Source: Betaproteobacteria bacterium (GTDB taxonomy: Bacteria; Pseudomonadota; Gammaproteobacteria; Burkholderiales; SG8-41). From it: DNA of 21,825 bases. The first letter of the stretch is position 1. Each line of letters begins with the position of its first letter. Location: the NCBI GenBank assembly GCA_025363575.1, contig JANYDM010000177.1, positions 1-21,825 of the forward strand, written 5' to 3'. Below are positions 10,614 to 18,334 of the stretch, in pieces. The translations under genes were made by a program, and so were the position numbers. Below the pieces are notes generated by a model. It saw nothing but the letters and a program-made list of their open reading frames with translations. It made no database searches and was not told the DNA's origin.

Positions 10614-13600
10614 TCAGAGCGCTGGAGGCCCGGCCCGCACAGCGGGCTCGCCCGCAGTTGCGACAACGCCATGGCCGGCGGGCTTGTTCCTGCCACGCTG
10701 CAGCCGGTTGTTCAGCCGGTCGAGATACAGATAAACCACCGGCGTCGTATACAGCGTCAGTATCTGCGAAAGCGCGAGCCCGCCGACCATCGCAAGACCG
10801 AGCGGACGCCGCAGTTCCGAGCCGGTCCCGGAACCGAGCATGAGCGGGACACCGGCGAGCATCGCGCACACGGTCGTCATCATGATGGGCCGGAAACGCA
10901 GCATGCACGCTTCGAAAATCGAGTCTTCGGGCGATTTGCCGCGCTCGCGCTCCGCCGACAGCGCAAAGTCGACCATCATGATGCCGTTTTTCTTGACGAT
11001 GCCTATCAGCAGAATGATGCCGATCAACGCGATCACGCTCAGGTCGTAGCCACACAGCAGCAGGATCAGCAGCGCGCCAACGCCCGCGGAGGGCAGCGTG
11101 GACAGGATCGTCAGCGGGTGCACGTAACTTTCATAGAGCAGCCCGAGCACGATGTAGACCGCGATCAACGCCGCTGCGATGAGGTAAGGCTGGGTGGCAA
11201 GCGAGCGCTGAAACGCCTGCGCGGTGCCCTGGAAGCCGCCGTTGATGGTCGACGGCGTGCCGATGTCGGGTATCGTCCGCTGGATCGCGTCGACGGCATC
11301 GCCGAGCGCTACGCCGGGCGCCAGGTTGAACGAGATCGTGATGGCCGGGAACTGGCCTTGATGCGAAATCGACAGGAAATTGGTTTTGGTGTTGTCGACC
11401 TTCGCGAAGGTCGACACCGGGATCTGCTTGCCGGTGGCGGGGGCGGTGACGTAAATCTTGTCGAACACACTCGGGTCCTGCTGCATCTCCGGCGTGACCT
11501 CGATAATCACGCGGTACGCGTTCAGCTGGGTGAAGTACTGCGTCACCTGGCGCTGGCCGATGGCATCGTAGATCGTGGCGTTGATCATCGCCGGTGTGAT
11601 GCCGTAGCTCGAAGCGCGGTCGCGGTCTATCGTGAGGTTGACCGCCGCGGCGCTGGTCTGCTGGTCCGACACGACATCCGCCAGCTGCGGCAGTTTGCGC
11701 AATGCTTCGAGTATCCGCGGCGCCCATTGGCCGAGCTCGGCGATGTTGGCGTCCGTCATAGTGTATTGATATTGCGTGCGCGCGATACGCCCGCCGACGT
11801 TGATGTCCTGCGGCACCTGCATGTAGAGGTTGACGCCTTCGACCGACGAGAGCTTGCGCCGCAGGCGCGCCACGATCTCGCTGGCATCGGCCTTGCGCCC
11901 GTCTTTGCGCGCCTTCAGGGTGATGAAGAAATTCCCCGTGTTCGCCGCGTTCGAGCCGAGCGAATTGCCCACGCTGTACACATCCGGATCCTGCCGCACG
12001 ATATCGGACAGGGCGACGGCGCGTTCGCTCATGCCTTTAAACGAAATGTCCTGGCCCGCCTCGGCGACGGCCTGGATGAAGCCCGTGTCCTGTTGCGGAA
12101 AAAATCCCTTGGGAATAAAGATGTAGAGGATTACCGTGGCAGCGAGGGTGGCAAAAAACACCATGAGCGTCAGCGGCTGGTGGCGCATGACGACCCGCAG
12201 CGTGCGCTCGTAGAACGCCAGCAGCCTGTCGAACCCGCGCTCGAACCACATGAACAGCGCGCCGTGCTTGCTCTCGCCGTGCTTCAGGTAACGGGAGCAC
12301 AGCATGGGCGTCAGCGTCAGCGACACGATGACCGAGATTGCGATCGTCAGCGTGACCGTCACGGCGAACTCGCGGAAGAGGCGCCCGATGATGCCGCCCA
12401 TGAGAAGGAGCGGGATGAACACCGCGACGAGCGACACCGAGATCGACACGATGGTGAAGCCGATTTCTTCCGCGCCGAGCAGCGCGGCTTCGCGCGCCGG
12501 CATGCCTTTCTCGACATGGCGATAGATGTTCTCGAGCATGACGATGGCGTCGTCGACGACGAAGCCCACCGATATCGTCAGCGCCATCAGCGACAGATTG
12601 TCGAGGCTGTAACCCACCAGGTACATGGCGGCGGCCGTGGCGAGAATCGCCAGCGGCACCGTCGCACTCGGGATCAGCGTCGCCGCGACGTTGCGCAGGA
12701 AGATGAATATCACCAGCACGACGAGGGCGATGGTCAGTATCAGCGTGTGCTCGACGTCGACCACGGATGCGCGAATGGTTTGCGTGCGGTCGGAAATGAT
12801 GCCGATTTTCACCGCGGGCGGAATCGCCTGCTGCACGCGCGGCAGCGCTTTCTTGATGCCGTCGACCGTATCGATCACGTTGGCGCCCGGCTGCTTGAAT
12901 ACCGCCAGCAGTATGGTGCGGCCGTTCGCCAGCTGCGCGGAGTCCGCGTCGCCGCCGGCGCCCTGATAGGCGGCCGCGGAAAGCCGGGTGTTTTCGGGGC
13001 CGTCGACCGCAACGCCGATATCGCTCACGCGGATCGGCGCGCCGCCACGATAAGCGACGACTACGCGGTTCCACGCGTCGGCTGAAAAAATCTGGTCGTT
13101 GTCGTAGACCGTGATGTTCTGTTTCGGTCCGTCGAACGCTCCCTTGGGCGTATTGACGGTCGCCGCGGCAATCTGCGTGCGTATGTCTTCGAGAGAGAGG
13201 CCGAGGCCGGAAATCCTGCCGGGATCGACCTGCACGCGCACGGCGGGCTTCTGCTGGCCGAAGATGCTGACCTGGCCGACGCCGGCCAATTGCGAGATCT
13301 GCTGCGCGACTATGCTGTCGGCGAAATCGGATACTTGCGTCAGGGGCAGCGCTTCCGAGCTTACGCCCATGATCAATATGGGCCGGTCGGCGGGATTGAC
13401 TTTGCGATACGTCGGTGGATTCGGCATGTTCGCAGGCAACTGGCCGCCGGCGGCATTGATCGCCGCCTGCACGTCGACTGCCGCGGATTCGATCGCGCGG
13501 TTGAGGTCGAACTGCAGCGTGATGCTGGTCGAGCCGTAATAACTCACCGACGTCATTTCACTCAGCCCGGCGATGAGCGAGAAGTAGCGCTCCAGCGGCG

Positions 13601-13793
13601 TCGCAACATTGGACGCCATGGTTTCAGGGCTCGCGCCGGGCAACTGGGCCGACACCTGGATGGTCGGAAAATCAACCTGCGGCAAAGGCGCTACCGGCAG
13701 CAGCGGCCACGCGGCCGCCCCGATAAGGAACATGGCGGCGGCGAGCAGTGAAGTGCCGATCGGCCGGTTGATGAACGCCGCGGATATATTCAT
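10614..13793 (-). CDS. RND efflux pump of a second system (MdtC/MuxC-like)
   Basis: Third RND pump in the window, 1059 aa. It opens MNISAAFINRPIGTSLLAAAMFLIGAAAW, then LPQVDFPTIQVSAQLPGASPETM. The TM4 proton-relay pair is D414-D415 in [55 protein letters not shown] and IVKKNGIMMVDFAL are all present. A short Gly/Ala-rich extra segment (SAAAYQGAGGDADSAQLANG, about residues 275-295) accounts for much of the offset of the Asp pair against the two + strand pumps. The ATG at 13793 overlaps the upstream adaptor stop by 4 nt (ATGA), so the two genes form an adaptor-then-pump operon. With only one pump gene it probably forms a homotrimer. Substrate not predictable from sequence. Confidence 0.95.
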   Translation of the reverse strand: MNISAAFINRPIGTSLLAAAMFLIGAAAWPLLPVAPLPQVDFPTIQVSAQLPGASPETMASNVATPLERYFSLIAGLSEMTSVSYYGSTSITLQFDLNRAIESAAVDVQAAINAAGGQLPANMPNPPTYRKVNPADRPILIMGVSSEALPLTQVSDFADSIVAQQISQLAGVGQVSIFGQQKPAVRVQVDPGRISGLGLSLEDIRTQIAAATVNTPKGAFDGPKQNITVYDNDQIFSADAWNRVVVAYRGGAPIRVSDIGVAVDGPENTRLSAAAYQGAGGDADSAQLANGRTILLAVFKQPGANVIDTVDGIKKALPRVQQAIPPAVKIGIISDRTQTIRASVVDVEHTLILTIALVVLVIFIFLRNVAATLIPSATVPLAILATAAAMYLVGYSLDNLSLMALTISVGFVVDDAIVMLENIYRHVEKGMPAREAALLGAEEIGFTIVSISVSLVAVFIPLLLMGGIIGRLFREFAVTVTLTIAISVIVSLTLTPMLCSRYLKHGESKHGALFMWFERGFDRLLAFYERTLRVVMRHQPLTLMVFFATLAATVILYIFIPKGFFPQQDTGFIQAVAEAGQDISFKGMSERAVALSDIVRQDPDVYSVGNSLGSNAANTGNFFITLKARKDGRKADASEIVARLRRKLSSVEGVNLYMQVPQDINVGGRIARTQYQYTMTDANIAELGQWAPRILEALRKLPQLADVVSDQQTSAAAVNLTIDRDRASSYGITPAMINATIYDAIGQRQVTQYFTQLNAYRVIIEVTPEMQQDPSVFDKIYVTAPATGKQIPVSTFAKVDNTKTNFLSISHQGQFPAITISFNLAPGVALGDAVDAIQRTIPDIGTPSTINGGFQGTAQAFQRSLATQPYLIAAALIAVYIVLGLLYESYVHPLTILSTLPSAGVGALLILLLCGYDLSVIALIGIILLIGIVKKNGIMMVDFALSAERERGKSPEDSIFEACMLRFRPIMMTTVCAMLAGVPLMLGSGTGSELRRPLGLAMVGGLALSQILTLYTTPVVYLYLDRLNNRLQRGRNKPAGHGVVATAGEPAVRAGPPAL

Positions 13794-15067
13794 GGCGCGG
13801 CTTTATTCGCGGCCTGTTTGTCGGGATCGCCCTTGCCGGCGTCCCCTTTTACCGCCGCTGCCTTATCCGTATTCCCTTTTTCCCCGCGTTTTCTGCCGCC
13901 GCCTTTGCCGGGCGCTTCCGGCTTGCTCGCTTCGACAATTTTCGTACCGGGTTTGAGCTTGTACTGGCCGTCAGTCACAACACGCGTTCCCGCCTGCAGG
14001 CCTTCTTCGACGATGGCGACGTCGTCCTGGATCAGGCCGACGCGTATCGATTGCATGGCGACGGTTTCGTCCGCATTCACAACGTACGCGTAGAGTCCAT
14101 TAGGGCCGCGCTGTACCACCGAGGCAGGCACCGTCGCCGCGCGCTGGCGCGTACCCAGCACCAGATGCACGTTTACATATTGGCCTGGCCATAGCTTGTG
14201 CGCGGCGTTGGCAAACCGCGCTTTCAGCTGCACGGTCCCGGTCGTCGTGTCGATCTGATTGTTGACCAGCACCAGCTTGCCGGTGCCGAGCAGCGTATTG
14301 TCTTCACGGCCGAACACCTGCACCTCGAGCGAGTTTTGGCCTTGTTCGCGTATCGTGTTATTGACACTCTGGAAACGGTCTTCAGGCAGCGTAAACAAGA
14401 CCGTGATGGGATCGATCTGGTTGATGCTTACAATGCCGGTCGCCGTCGCGTCGGCAGCGCGCACGATATTCCCGGGATCGACGAGGCGCACCCCGGTGCG
14501 CCCGCTGATCGGCGCGCGTATCGTCGTGTAATCGAGCTGGACTTTCGCGGCATCGATTTGGGCCTGATCGGCTTGCACCGTGGCTTTGAGCTGATCGACT
14601 GCGGCCTGCTGGGTCGACAGCGTCTGCTGCGGGATGGAATCCTGTTTCCACAGCGTGGTGTAGCGCTCGAGATCCAGGATGCTGTTCGCAAGCTGCGCCT
14701 GATCGCGCGCTTTTTGCGCCTGCGCAAGATCGAGCGTGGCCTGATAGGGCCGCGGGTCGATTTGTGCGAGCACGCTGCCGGCGGCGACATCCTGGCCTTC
14801 GCTGAAGGTTACTTTTTCGAGCTGGCCGTCGACGCGCACCTTGACAGTCACTGCGTAGAACGGCGTCACCGATCCGATGCCCGACAAATAGGTCGGGATA
14901 TCCTGTTCCTTGACCGTCGTCGTCGTTGCGGGCACTGCCGCCGCGCCGCCTTTAGCCGGATCCGCCGCCTTCGACACATGAAACGACGAACGCAGAATGA
15001 CGGCTGCGATGAGCAGCACCGCGCCAGCGGCTATCCATATTATTTTTTTACGTTTGCTATTAAGCAT
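13790..15067 (-). CDS. RND efflux membrane-fusion protein of the second system
   Basis: Periplasmic adaptor, 425 aa, paralogous to the one at 1205. A short cytoplasmic KRKK is followed by a hydrophobic anchor (about residues 9-25). Then come YLSGIGSVTPFYAVTVKVRVDGQLEKVTFSEGQDV and LAQIDPRPYQATLDLAQAQKARDQAQL leading into the alpha-hairpin, then ISGRTGVRLVDPGNIVRA and the barrel. The last 40 or so residues (after PGKGGG) are again rich in Lys, Gly, Asp and Ala but not clearly repeated. The ATG at 15067 is the only sensible start, because an upstream ATG frame stops at once; no good Shine-Dalgarno is visible. The stop overlaps the pump start by 4 nt. First gene of the leftward two-gene efflux operon. 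Confidence 0.93.
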   Translation of the reverse strand: MLNSKRKKIIWIAAGAVLLIAAVILRSSFHVSKAADPAKGGAAAVPATTTTVKEQDIPTYLSGIGSVTPFYAVTVKVRVDGQLEKVTFSEGQDVAAGSVLAQIDPRPYQATLDLAQAQKARDQAQLANSILDLERYTTLWKQDSIPQQTLSTQQAAVDQLKATVQADQAQIDAAKVQLDYTTIRAPISGRTGVRLVDPGNIVRAADATATGIVSINQIDPITVLFTLPEDRFQSVNNTIREQGQNSLEVQVFGREDNTLLGTGKLVLVNNQIDTTTGTVQLKARFANAAHKLWPGQYVNVHLVLGTRQRAATVPASVVQRGPNGLYAYVVNADETVAMQSIRVGLIQDDVAIVEEGLQAGTRVVTDGQYKLKPGTKIVEASKPEAPGKGGGRKRGEKGNTDKAAAVKGDAGKGDPDKQAANKAAP

Positions 15068-15097
15068 ATCGACTCATGCGCAGCCCCACAGATCGTT

Positions 15098-15125
15098 ATT
15101 TGAATTTGAGACAGTTTAAGTGCAA
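15098..15125 (-). promoter_or_regulatory. Possible promoter of the second efflux operon
   Basis: Read leftward, TTGCAC (15125-15120) is followed after 16 bp by TCAAAT (15103-15098), about 30 bp before the adaptor start. Both boxes match the sigma-70 consensus only partly (4 of 6 for the -10). The local AT-richness inside a GC-rich genome adds modest support. The rest of the 139-bp gap (15068-15206) has a GCGCGC-rich imperfect palindrome near 15148-15180, and a weak hairpin ahead of a T-run just after the receptor gene end. Confidence 0.25.
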
Positions 15126-15206
15126 TTGGTTCAAGACGCACAGATGCAGCGCGCGCGACCGCATGCGCAGCGCGCAATGTAAAAAAGCTGTTACACAAGG
15201 GCGCGG

Positions 15207-16169
15207 CTACTCAGCGCGCAGCCCGGCGGCGCGGATAACCTTGCCCCACTTGGCGATTTCCGCCTTGATAAATTCCCCGAACTGCTCGGGCGTATCGCCG
15301 ACCGGTTCCGCGCCTTCCGCGAGCAGATGCGTCTTTATCTCGGGCAGGTTGATGATGGAGACGACTTCGCGGTTGAGCTTGGCTACGATTGCGCGTGGCG
15401 TTGCCTTAGGCGCGAGCAGCCCGTACCAAGTGCTCGATTCGTAGCCCTTCACGCCGGATTCGATCATGGTCGGCAGCTCGGGCAGCGCGGGCGAGCGGTG
15501 CGGCCCGGTGACGGCGAGCGCGCGCACCTTGCCTGACTTGATATGCGGCGTGCCCGAAATGATGCTGGTAAAAGTCATCGTGACCTGGCCGCTGATCACG
15601 TCGACGATGGCGGGCGCAATGCCTTTGTACGGCACGTGCGTGATGTCGATGCCGGTCAGGATTTTCAGCAACTCGCCCGACAGATGCCCGCCGGAGCCGT
15701 TGCCCGCGGATGCGAACGTAAGTTGTCCGGGCTTGGCTTTGGCAAGCTGAAGCAGTTCGGCCACCGATTTCGCGGGCACCGCCGGGTTGACGATAAGCGT
15801 GAGCTGCTGCAAGGCTACCAGTGTGACCGGCGCGAAATCGCGCACCGGATCGTAAGGCAATTTTTTCGCGAGGCTGACGTTTGTCGCCATCGCTGCAACG
15901 GTTGCCATGATGAGGGTGTAGCCGTCGGGCGGCGAGTGGGCGGTGATATCGCCGCCGATGATGCCGCCCGCACCGGAGCGGTTGTCGACCACGACCTGCT
16001 GTCCCCAACGCTGGCTCAGCTGCGTGCCGACCATGCGCGCGAGCGTATCGACGCTGCCGCCCGCAGTGCTGGGGACGATGATGCGTATGGGACGGGATGG
16101 ATATTCCTGCGCTGTTGCCGCGGCCGGGAGCATCGTCAGCGCGATGAGAAAAACCGCTTCTCTACTCAT
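15207..16169 (-). CDS. Bug/TctC-family periplasmic solute receptor
   Basis: Complete 320-aa receptor. The signal peptide (about residues 3-20, ending TATAQ) is followed by EYPSRPIRIIVPSTAGGSVD, VVVDNRSGAGGIIGG, PPDGYTL, KPGQLTFASAGNGSGGHLSGELLKI, ITHVPYKG, ALPELPTMIESGVKGYESSTWYGLLAP and a final AKWGKVIRAAGLRAE, all typical of the family. It has STAGG where the other receptor in this window has FPPGG in the ligand-facing first loop, so the two probably bind different ligands. The start is ATG 16169, preceded by an in-frame stop; the SD is weak. It lies 45 bp downstream of the lyase gene at 16215 on the same strand, so co-transcription is likely. I infer that it captures the substrate or a product of the neighbouring lyase/hydratase enzymes. 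No TctA/TctB genes are in the window. Confidence 0.94.
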   Translation of the reverse strand: MSREAVFLIALTMLPAAATAQEYPSRPIRIIVPSTAGGSVDTLARMVGTQLSQRWGQQVVVDNRSGAGGIIGGDITAHSPPDGYTLIMATVAAMATNVSLAKKLPYDPVRDFAPVTLVALQQLTLIVNPAVPAKSVAELLQLAKAKPGQLTFASAGNGSGGHLSGELLKILTGIDITHVPYKGIAPAIVDVISGQVTMTFTSIISGTPHIKSGKVRALAVTGPHRSPALPELPTMIESGVKGYESSTWYGLLAPKATPRAIVAKLNREVVSIINLPEIKTHLLAEGAEPVGDTPEQFGEFIKAEIAKWGKVIRAAGLRAE

Positions 16170-16182
16170 TGCTCATCACTTA

Positions 16183-16214
16183 TTACCCGTCACCGTGATT
16201 ACCCGTCACCGTGA
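16183..16214. repeat. Perfect 16-bp tandem duplication
   Basis: The 16-mer TTACCCGTCACCGTGA occurs twice head to tail (16183-16198 and 16199-16214) in the gap between the lyase stop and the receptor start. It may be a simple duplication, and no function is evident. Confidence 0.9.
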
Positions 16215-17150
16215 TCACGGCTGAAAGCCGATCGCGCCCGCGTATTTTTTCGCAACGTCATCCGCAGGCAGAAACTCCTGCTCGAATTTTTTGATCTCGG
16301 CGAAACCGACGAATGCGTGCAGGTCGCCGGCCGGATGCTGGCGGTGCTTCTCGGTGAACTCCTTGACGAATGCGACGTCTTCTTTCGCGAACGTGTTCAT
16401 GTAGTCCCACATCGCAATCATCGACGAGCGCAGCGCGCCGGTCGCGTTGCTGACGATGGCGATGCCGAAATCGTTCAGCTGAGCCAGCGTAAGGCGCGGC
16501 GATACGCCCGTGCGGTTATAGTGCAAAGGGCCTTTGATTTCTCGTGCGCAACGCTCCACTTCGGCTTCGGTCGTCAGCGCTTCGGGAAATATCATGTCGG
16601 CGCCCGCATCGAGATAGGCGTTGGCGCGCTGCACGAGGTCGTCGACGCTGCCGCCGGCGACACCGCGCGCGTCGCAGCGCGCGATCAGCAGGAAATCGGG
16701 ATCGAGCTCGCGCCGCACGCGGTCGGCCGCACGTATTTTGCCGACCATCTCCGCCAGCGAAATGACTTCCTTGCCGGCGACGTGGCCGCAGCGCTTGGGC
16801 GCGACCTGGTCTTCAATATGGATCGCCGCGACGCCGGCGCCGACGAATTCCTCGACGGTGCGCATCACGTTGATCGCGTTGCCGAAGCCGGTGTCTGCGT
16901 CGGCGATGACGGGAATGCTCACCGCTTGCGCGATATAGCGCGCGACCATGACGACTTCCGACATCGTGGTGAGCCCGACGTCAGGCCGGCCGAGCAGCGA
17001 CACCGACACGCCGTAACCGGTCATGCCGCAGCATTGAAAGCCTGCCTGCTCGATGATGCGCGCGGCGAGCGCATTGTGCGCGCCCGGCTTGACCAGCGTC
17101 TTTTTCTGCGCCAGCAGGCGGCGCAGGCGGGTCGTCGATTTTTCTTTCAT
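16215..17150 (-). CDS. Isocitrate lyase/PEP mutase superfamily C-C lyase (copy 1)
   Basis: A 311-aa alpha/beta-barrel enzyme of the ICL/PEPM superfamily. The Mg-binding motif is DADTGFG (84-90), and the active-site loop is IEDQVAPKRCGH (112-123) with catalytic Cys121. The KRCGH signature is that of methylisocitrate lyase and related carboxylate lyases rather than PEP mutase, which lacks the cysteine. FPEA (188-191) follows as in PrpB, but NRTGVSP (212-218) stands where PrpB-type enzymes have an NMTEFG-like segment, so the substrate probably differs from methylisocitrate. Start is ATG 17150, with GGAG 7 nt upstream; the frame is open further upstream to 17354 but enters the divergent gene region. 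Members include dimethylmalate lyase, methylisocitrate lyase and oxaloacetate-acting enzymes; I cannot choose among them. First gene of a leftward unit with the Bug receptor. Confidence 0.9.
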   Translation of the reverse strand: MKEKSTTRLRRLLAQKKTLVKPGAHNALAARIIEQAGFQCCGMTGYGVSVSLLGRPDVGLTTMSEVVMVARYIAQAVSIPVIADADTGFGNAINVMRTVEEFVGAGVAAIHIEDQVAPKRCGHVAGKEVISLAEMVGKIRAADRVRRELDPDFLLIARCDARGVAGGSVDDLVQRANAYLDAGADMIFPEALTTEAEVERCAREIKGPLHYNRTGVSPRLTLAQLNDFGIAIVSNATGALRSSMIAMWDYMNTFAKEDVAFVKEFTEKHRQHPAGDLHAFVGFAEIKKFEQEFLPADDVAKKYAGAIGFQP

Positions 17151-17190
17151 TGGCTGCTCCAATCGCGCCCGGTTCCCTGCGCGGAGCGCC

Positions 17191-17199
17191 ATTCTAACA
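17191..17199 (-). promoter_or_regulatory. Extended -10 promoter for the leftward lyase-receptor unit
   Basis: Read leftward, the sequence is TGTTAGAAT, that is a TG-n element followed by TAGAAT (5 of 6 to TATAAT), 40 bp upstream of the lyase ATG at 17150. No good -35 is seen at 17 bp, which is tolerable for an extended -10 promoter. Confidence 0.4.
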
Positions 17200-17221
17200 G
17201 CGGGGGGTGGGGCGCAGACGG

Positions 17222-17250
17222 CTGAAGGCAAAGGGGCGATATGCAATAAT
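17222..17250 (+). promoter_or_regulatory. Possible promoter for the rightward lyase-LeuCD unit
   Basis: CTGAAG (17222-17227) and AATAAT (17245-17250, 5 of 6 to TATAAT) are separated by 17 bp and lie 36 bp before the lyase ATG at 17287. With the leftward extended -10 this makes a compact 136-bp divergent control region that could hold an operator. A G-run (near 17202) and a C-run (near 17251) flank the AT-rich part. I see no clear palindromic operator. Confidence 0.35.
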
Positions 17251-17286
17251 CCCCCCCATACGATATTCAATTCAGAGGAGCAGCGC

Positions 17287-18177
17287 ATGGCAAGCAAGGG
17301 CAAGCAGTTCAAGGATTTGATGTACGCAAAAGAAATTCTGATCCAGCCGGGCATTTACGACGGCTACACCGCGCGCCTCGTCGAGCACTCGGGATTCAAG
17401 ACCGCGTCGATTTCCGGCGCCGGCGTGTCCGAAAGCCGCATGGGCTGGGCCGACCGCGGCGTGATGACATTCGATGAAAACCTGAACAATGCGCGGCGGC
17501 TTGCCGACTGCACGGACCTGCTGCTGCGCGCGGATGCCGATACCGGCTATGGCAACGCGATGACCGTGCATTTCGTCGTGCGCGCGTTCGAGAAATCCGG
17601 CATGGCGGCGCTCATGTTCGAAGACCAGGTGTGGCCGAAGCGCTGCGGACACATGGCCGGCAAATCGTGCATACCCGCCGAGGAGATGGTGCAGAAGGTC
17701 AAGGCAGCGGTCGACGCGCGGCGCGACCAGGATTTCGTGATCGTCTCGCGCACTGACGCTGCCGGCCCGCACGGCGTCGACGAGGCAATCCGCCGGCTCA
17801 ATATGTACGCAGAGGCGGGCGCCGACGTCATGTATGCCGACGCGCTGTTATCGAAGGAAGACATCGCCAAAGTTGCCAAGGGCGTGCCCAAGCCTCTCAT
17901 CGTCAACATGGGTCTCGGCATGCGCTCGCGCAAAACCACGCCGCTGATGTCGCCGAAGGAATTGCAGGATCTGGGCGTGGGCGGCGTCAGCTACCCGCGC
18001 ATCCTGTCGACCGCCGCGCTGAAAGGCATGATGAACGCAATGGCGGTCTTCAAGGAAGAAGTCGTGAAGAACAACCGCGTGGTCGACCGTCCTGATCTGC
18101 TTGCGTCGTTCGACGAATTGAACGACCTGATGGGCATGAAAGAGCTCGACGAGCTCGAAAAGAAATTCACTTCCTGA
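17287..18177 (+). CDS. Isocitrate lyase/PEP mutase superfamily C-C lyase (copy 2)
   Basis: A 296-aa enzyme of the same superfamily as its divergent neighbour but clearly diverged from it. DADTGYG (83-89) holds the Mg-binding acidic residues, and FEDQVWPKRCGH (111-122) holds catalytic Cys120. GIYDGYTARLVEHSGFKTASISGAGVSES (22-50) is the usual barrel-opening region. Where copy 1 has FPEA this protein has YADA (183-186), and the strand after it reads IVNMGLGMRSRKTTPLMSP, so the substrate pocket differs from copy 1 and from PrpB. The start at ATG 17287 has a strong GAGGAG upstream; the frame is open upstream to 17053 but that part overlaps the divergent gene. It is followed by LeuC- and LeuD-like genes, suggesting it cleaves the hydroxy-acid their hydratase makes. 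The dimethylmalate lyase/DmdAB pair is the best precedent. Confidence 0.9.
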   Translation: MASKGKQFKDLMYAKEILIQPGIYDGYTARLVEHSGFKTASISGAGVSESRMGWADRGVMTFDENLNNARRLADCTDLLLRADADTGYGNAMTVHFVVRAFEKSGMAALMFEDQVWPKRCGHMAGKSCIPAEEMVQKVKAAVDARRDQDFVIVSRTDAAGPHGVDEAIRRLNMYAEAGADVMYADALLSKEDIAKVAKGVPKPLIVNMGLGMRSRKTTPLMSPKELQDLGVGGVSYPRILSTAALKGMMNAMAVFKEEVVKNNRVVDRPDLLASFDELNDLMGMKELDELEKKFTS

Positions 18178-18202
18178 AAATTGGTAAAGAAAACCAAGGT
18201 AC

Positions 18203-18301
18203 GCCACAGAGGAGACAGAGTTCACAGAGGAAAACCGGACCAGAATCCTGCGGTTGACTTCTATTTTTGCATTTCTCTGTGTTCTCTGTGCCCTCTGTGG
18301 C
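18203..18301. repeat. Intergenic inverted-repeat element with CACAGAG units
   Basis: Left arm 18203-18233 pairs with right arm 18271-18301 (about 25 of 31 positions match), leaving a 37-nt loop. Each arm contains CACAGAG or a close variant three times with a 9-bp period (left arm at 18205, 18214 and 18223). The element fills most of the 157-bp gap between the lyase and the LeuC-like gene. Transcripts could fold into a long imperfect hairpin here, acting as an attenuator, processing site or mRNA stabiliser. There is no T-run after the right arm, so a classic terminator is unlikely. I recall similar CACAGAG-type palindromes as dispersed intergenic repeats in betaproteobacteria, but have not checked. 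Confidence 0.85.
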
Positions 18302-18334
18302 AAATGTTCTGGCAGTAGTTGAGGAGTCCGCGCA

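Noticed and set aside
10491..13085. Open frame of about 860 codons on the + strand over the - strand pump
   Set aside because: It has the same Arg/His/Asp-rich shadow composition, no recognisable motif, and a coding pump gene on the other strand.
16215..17150. Calling copy 1 prpB (2-methylisocitrate lyase)
   Set aside because: No prpC or acnD/prpD neighbours, and the NRTG segment departs from the PrpB pattern, so a specific symbol is not justified.
18203..18301. CRISPR-like or terminator interpretation of the CACAGAG repeats
   Set aside because: The units are 7-9 bp with no spacers, arranged as an inverted repeat; no T-run follows the right arm.
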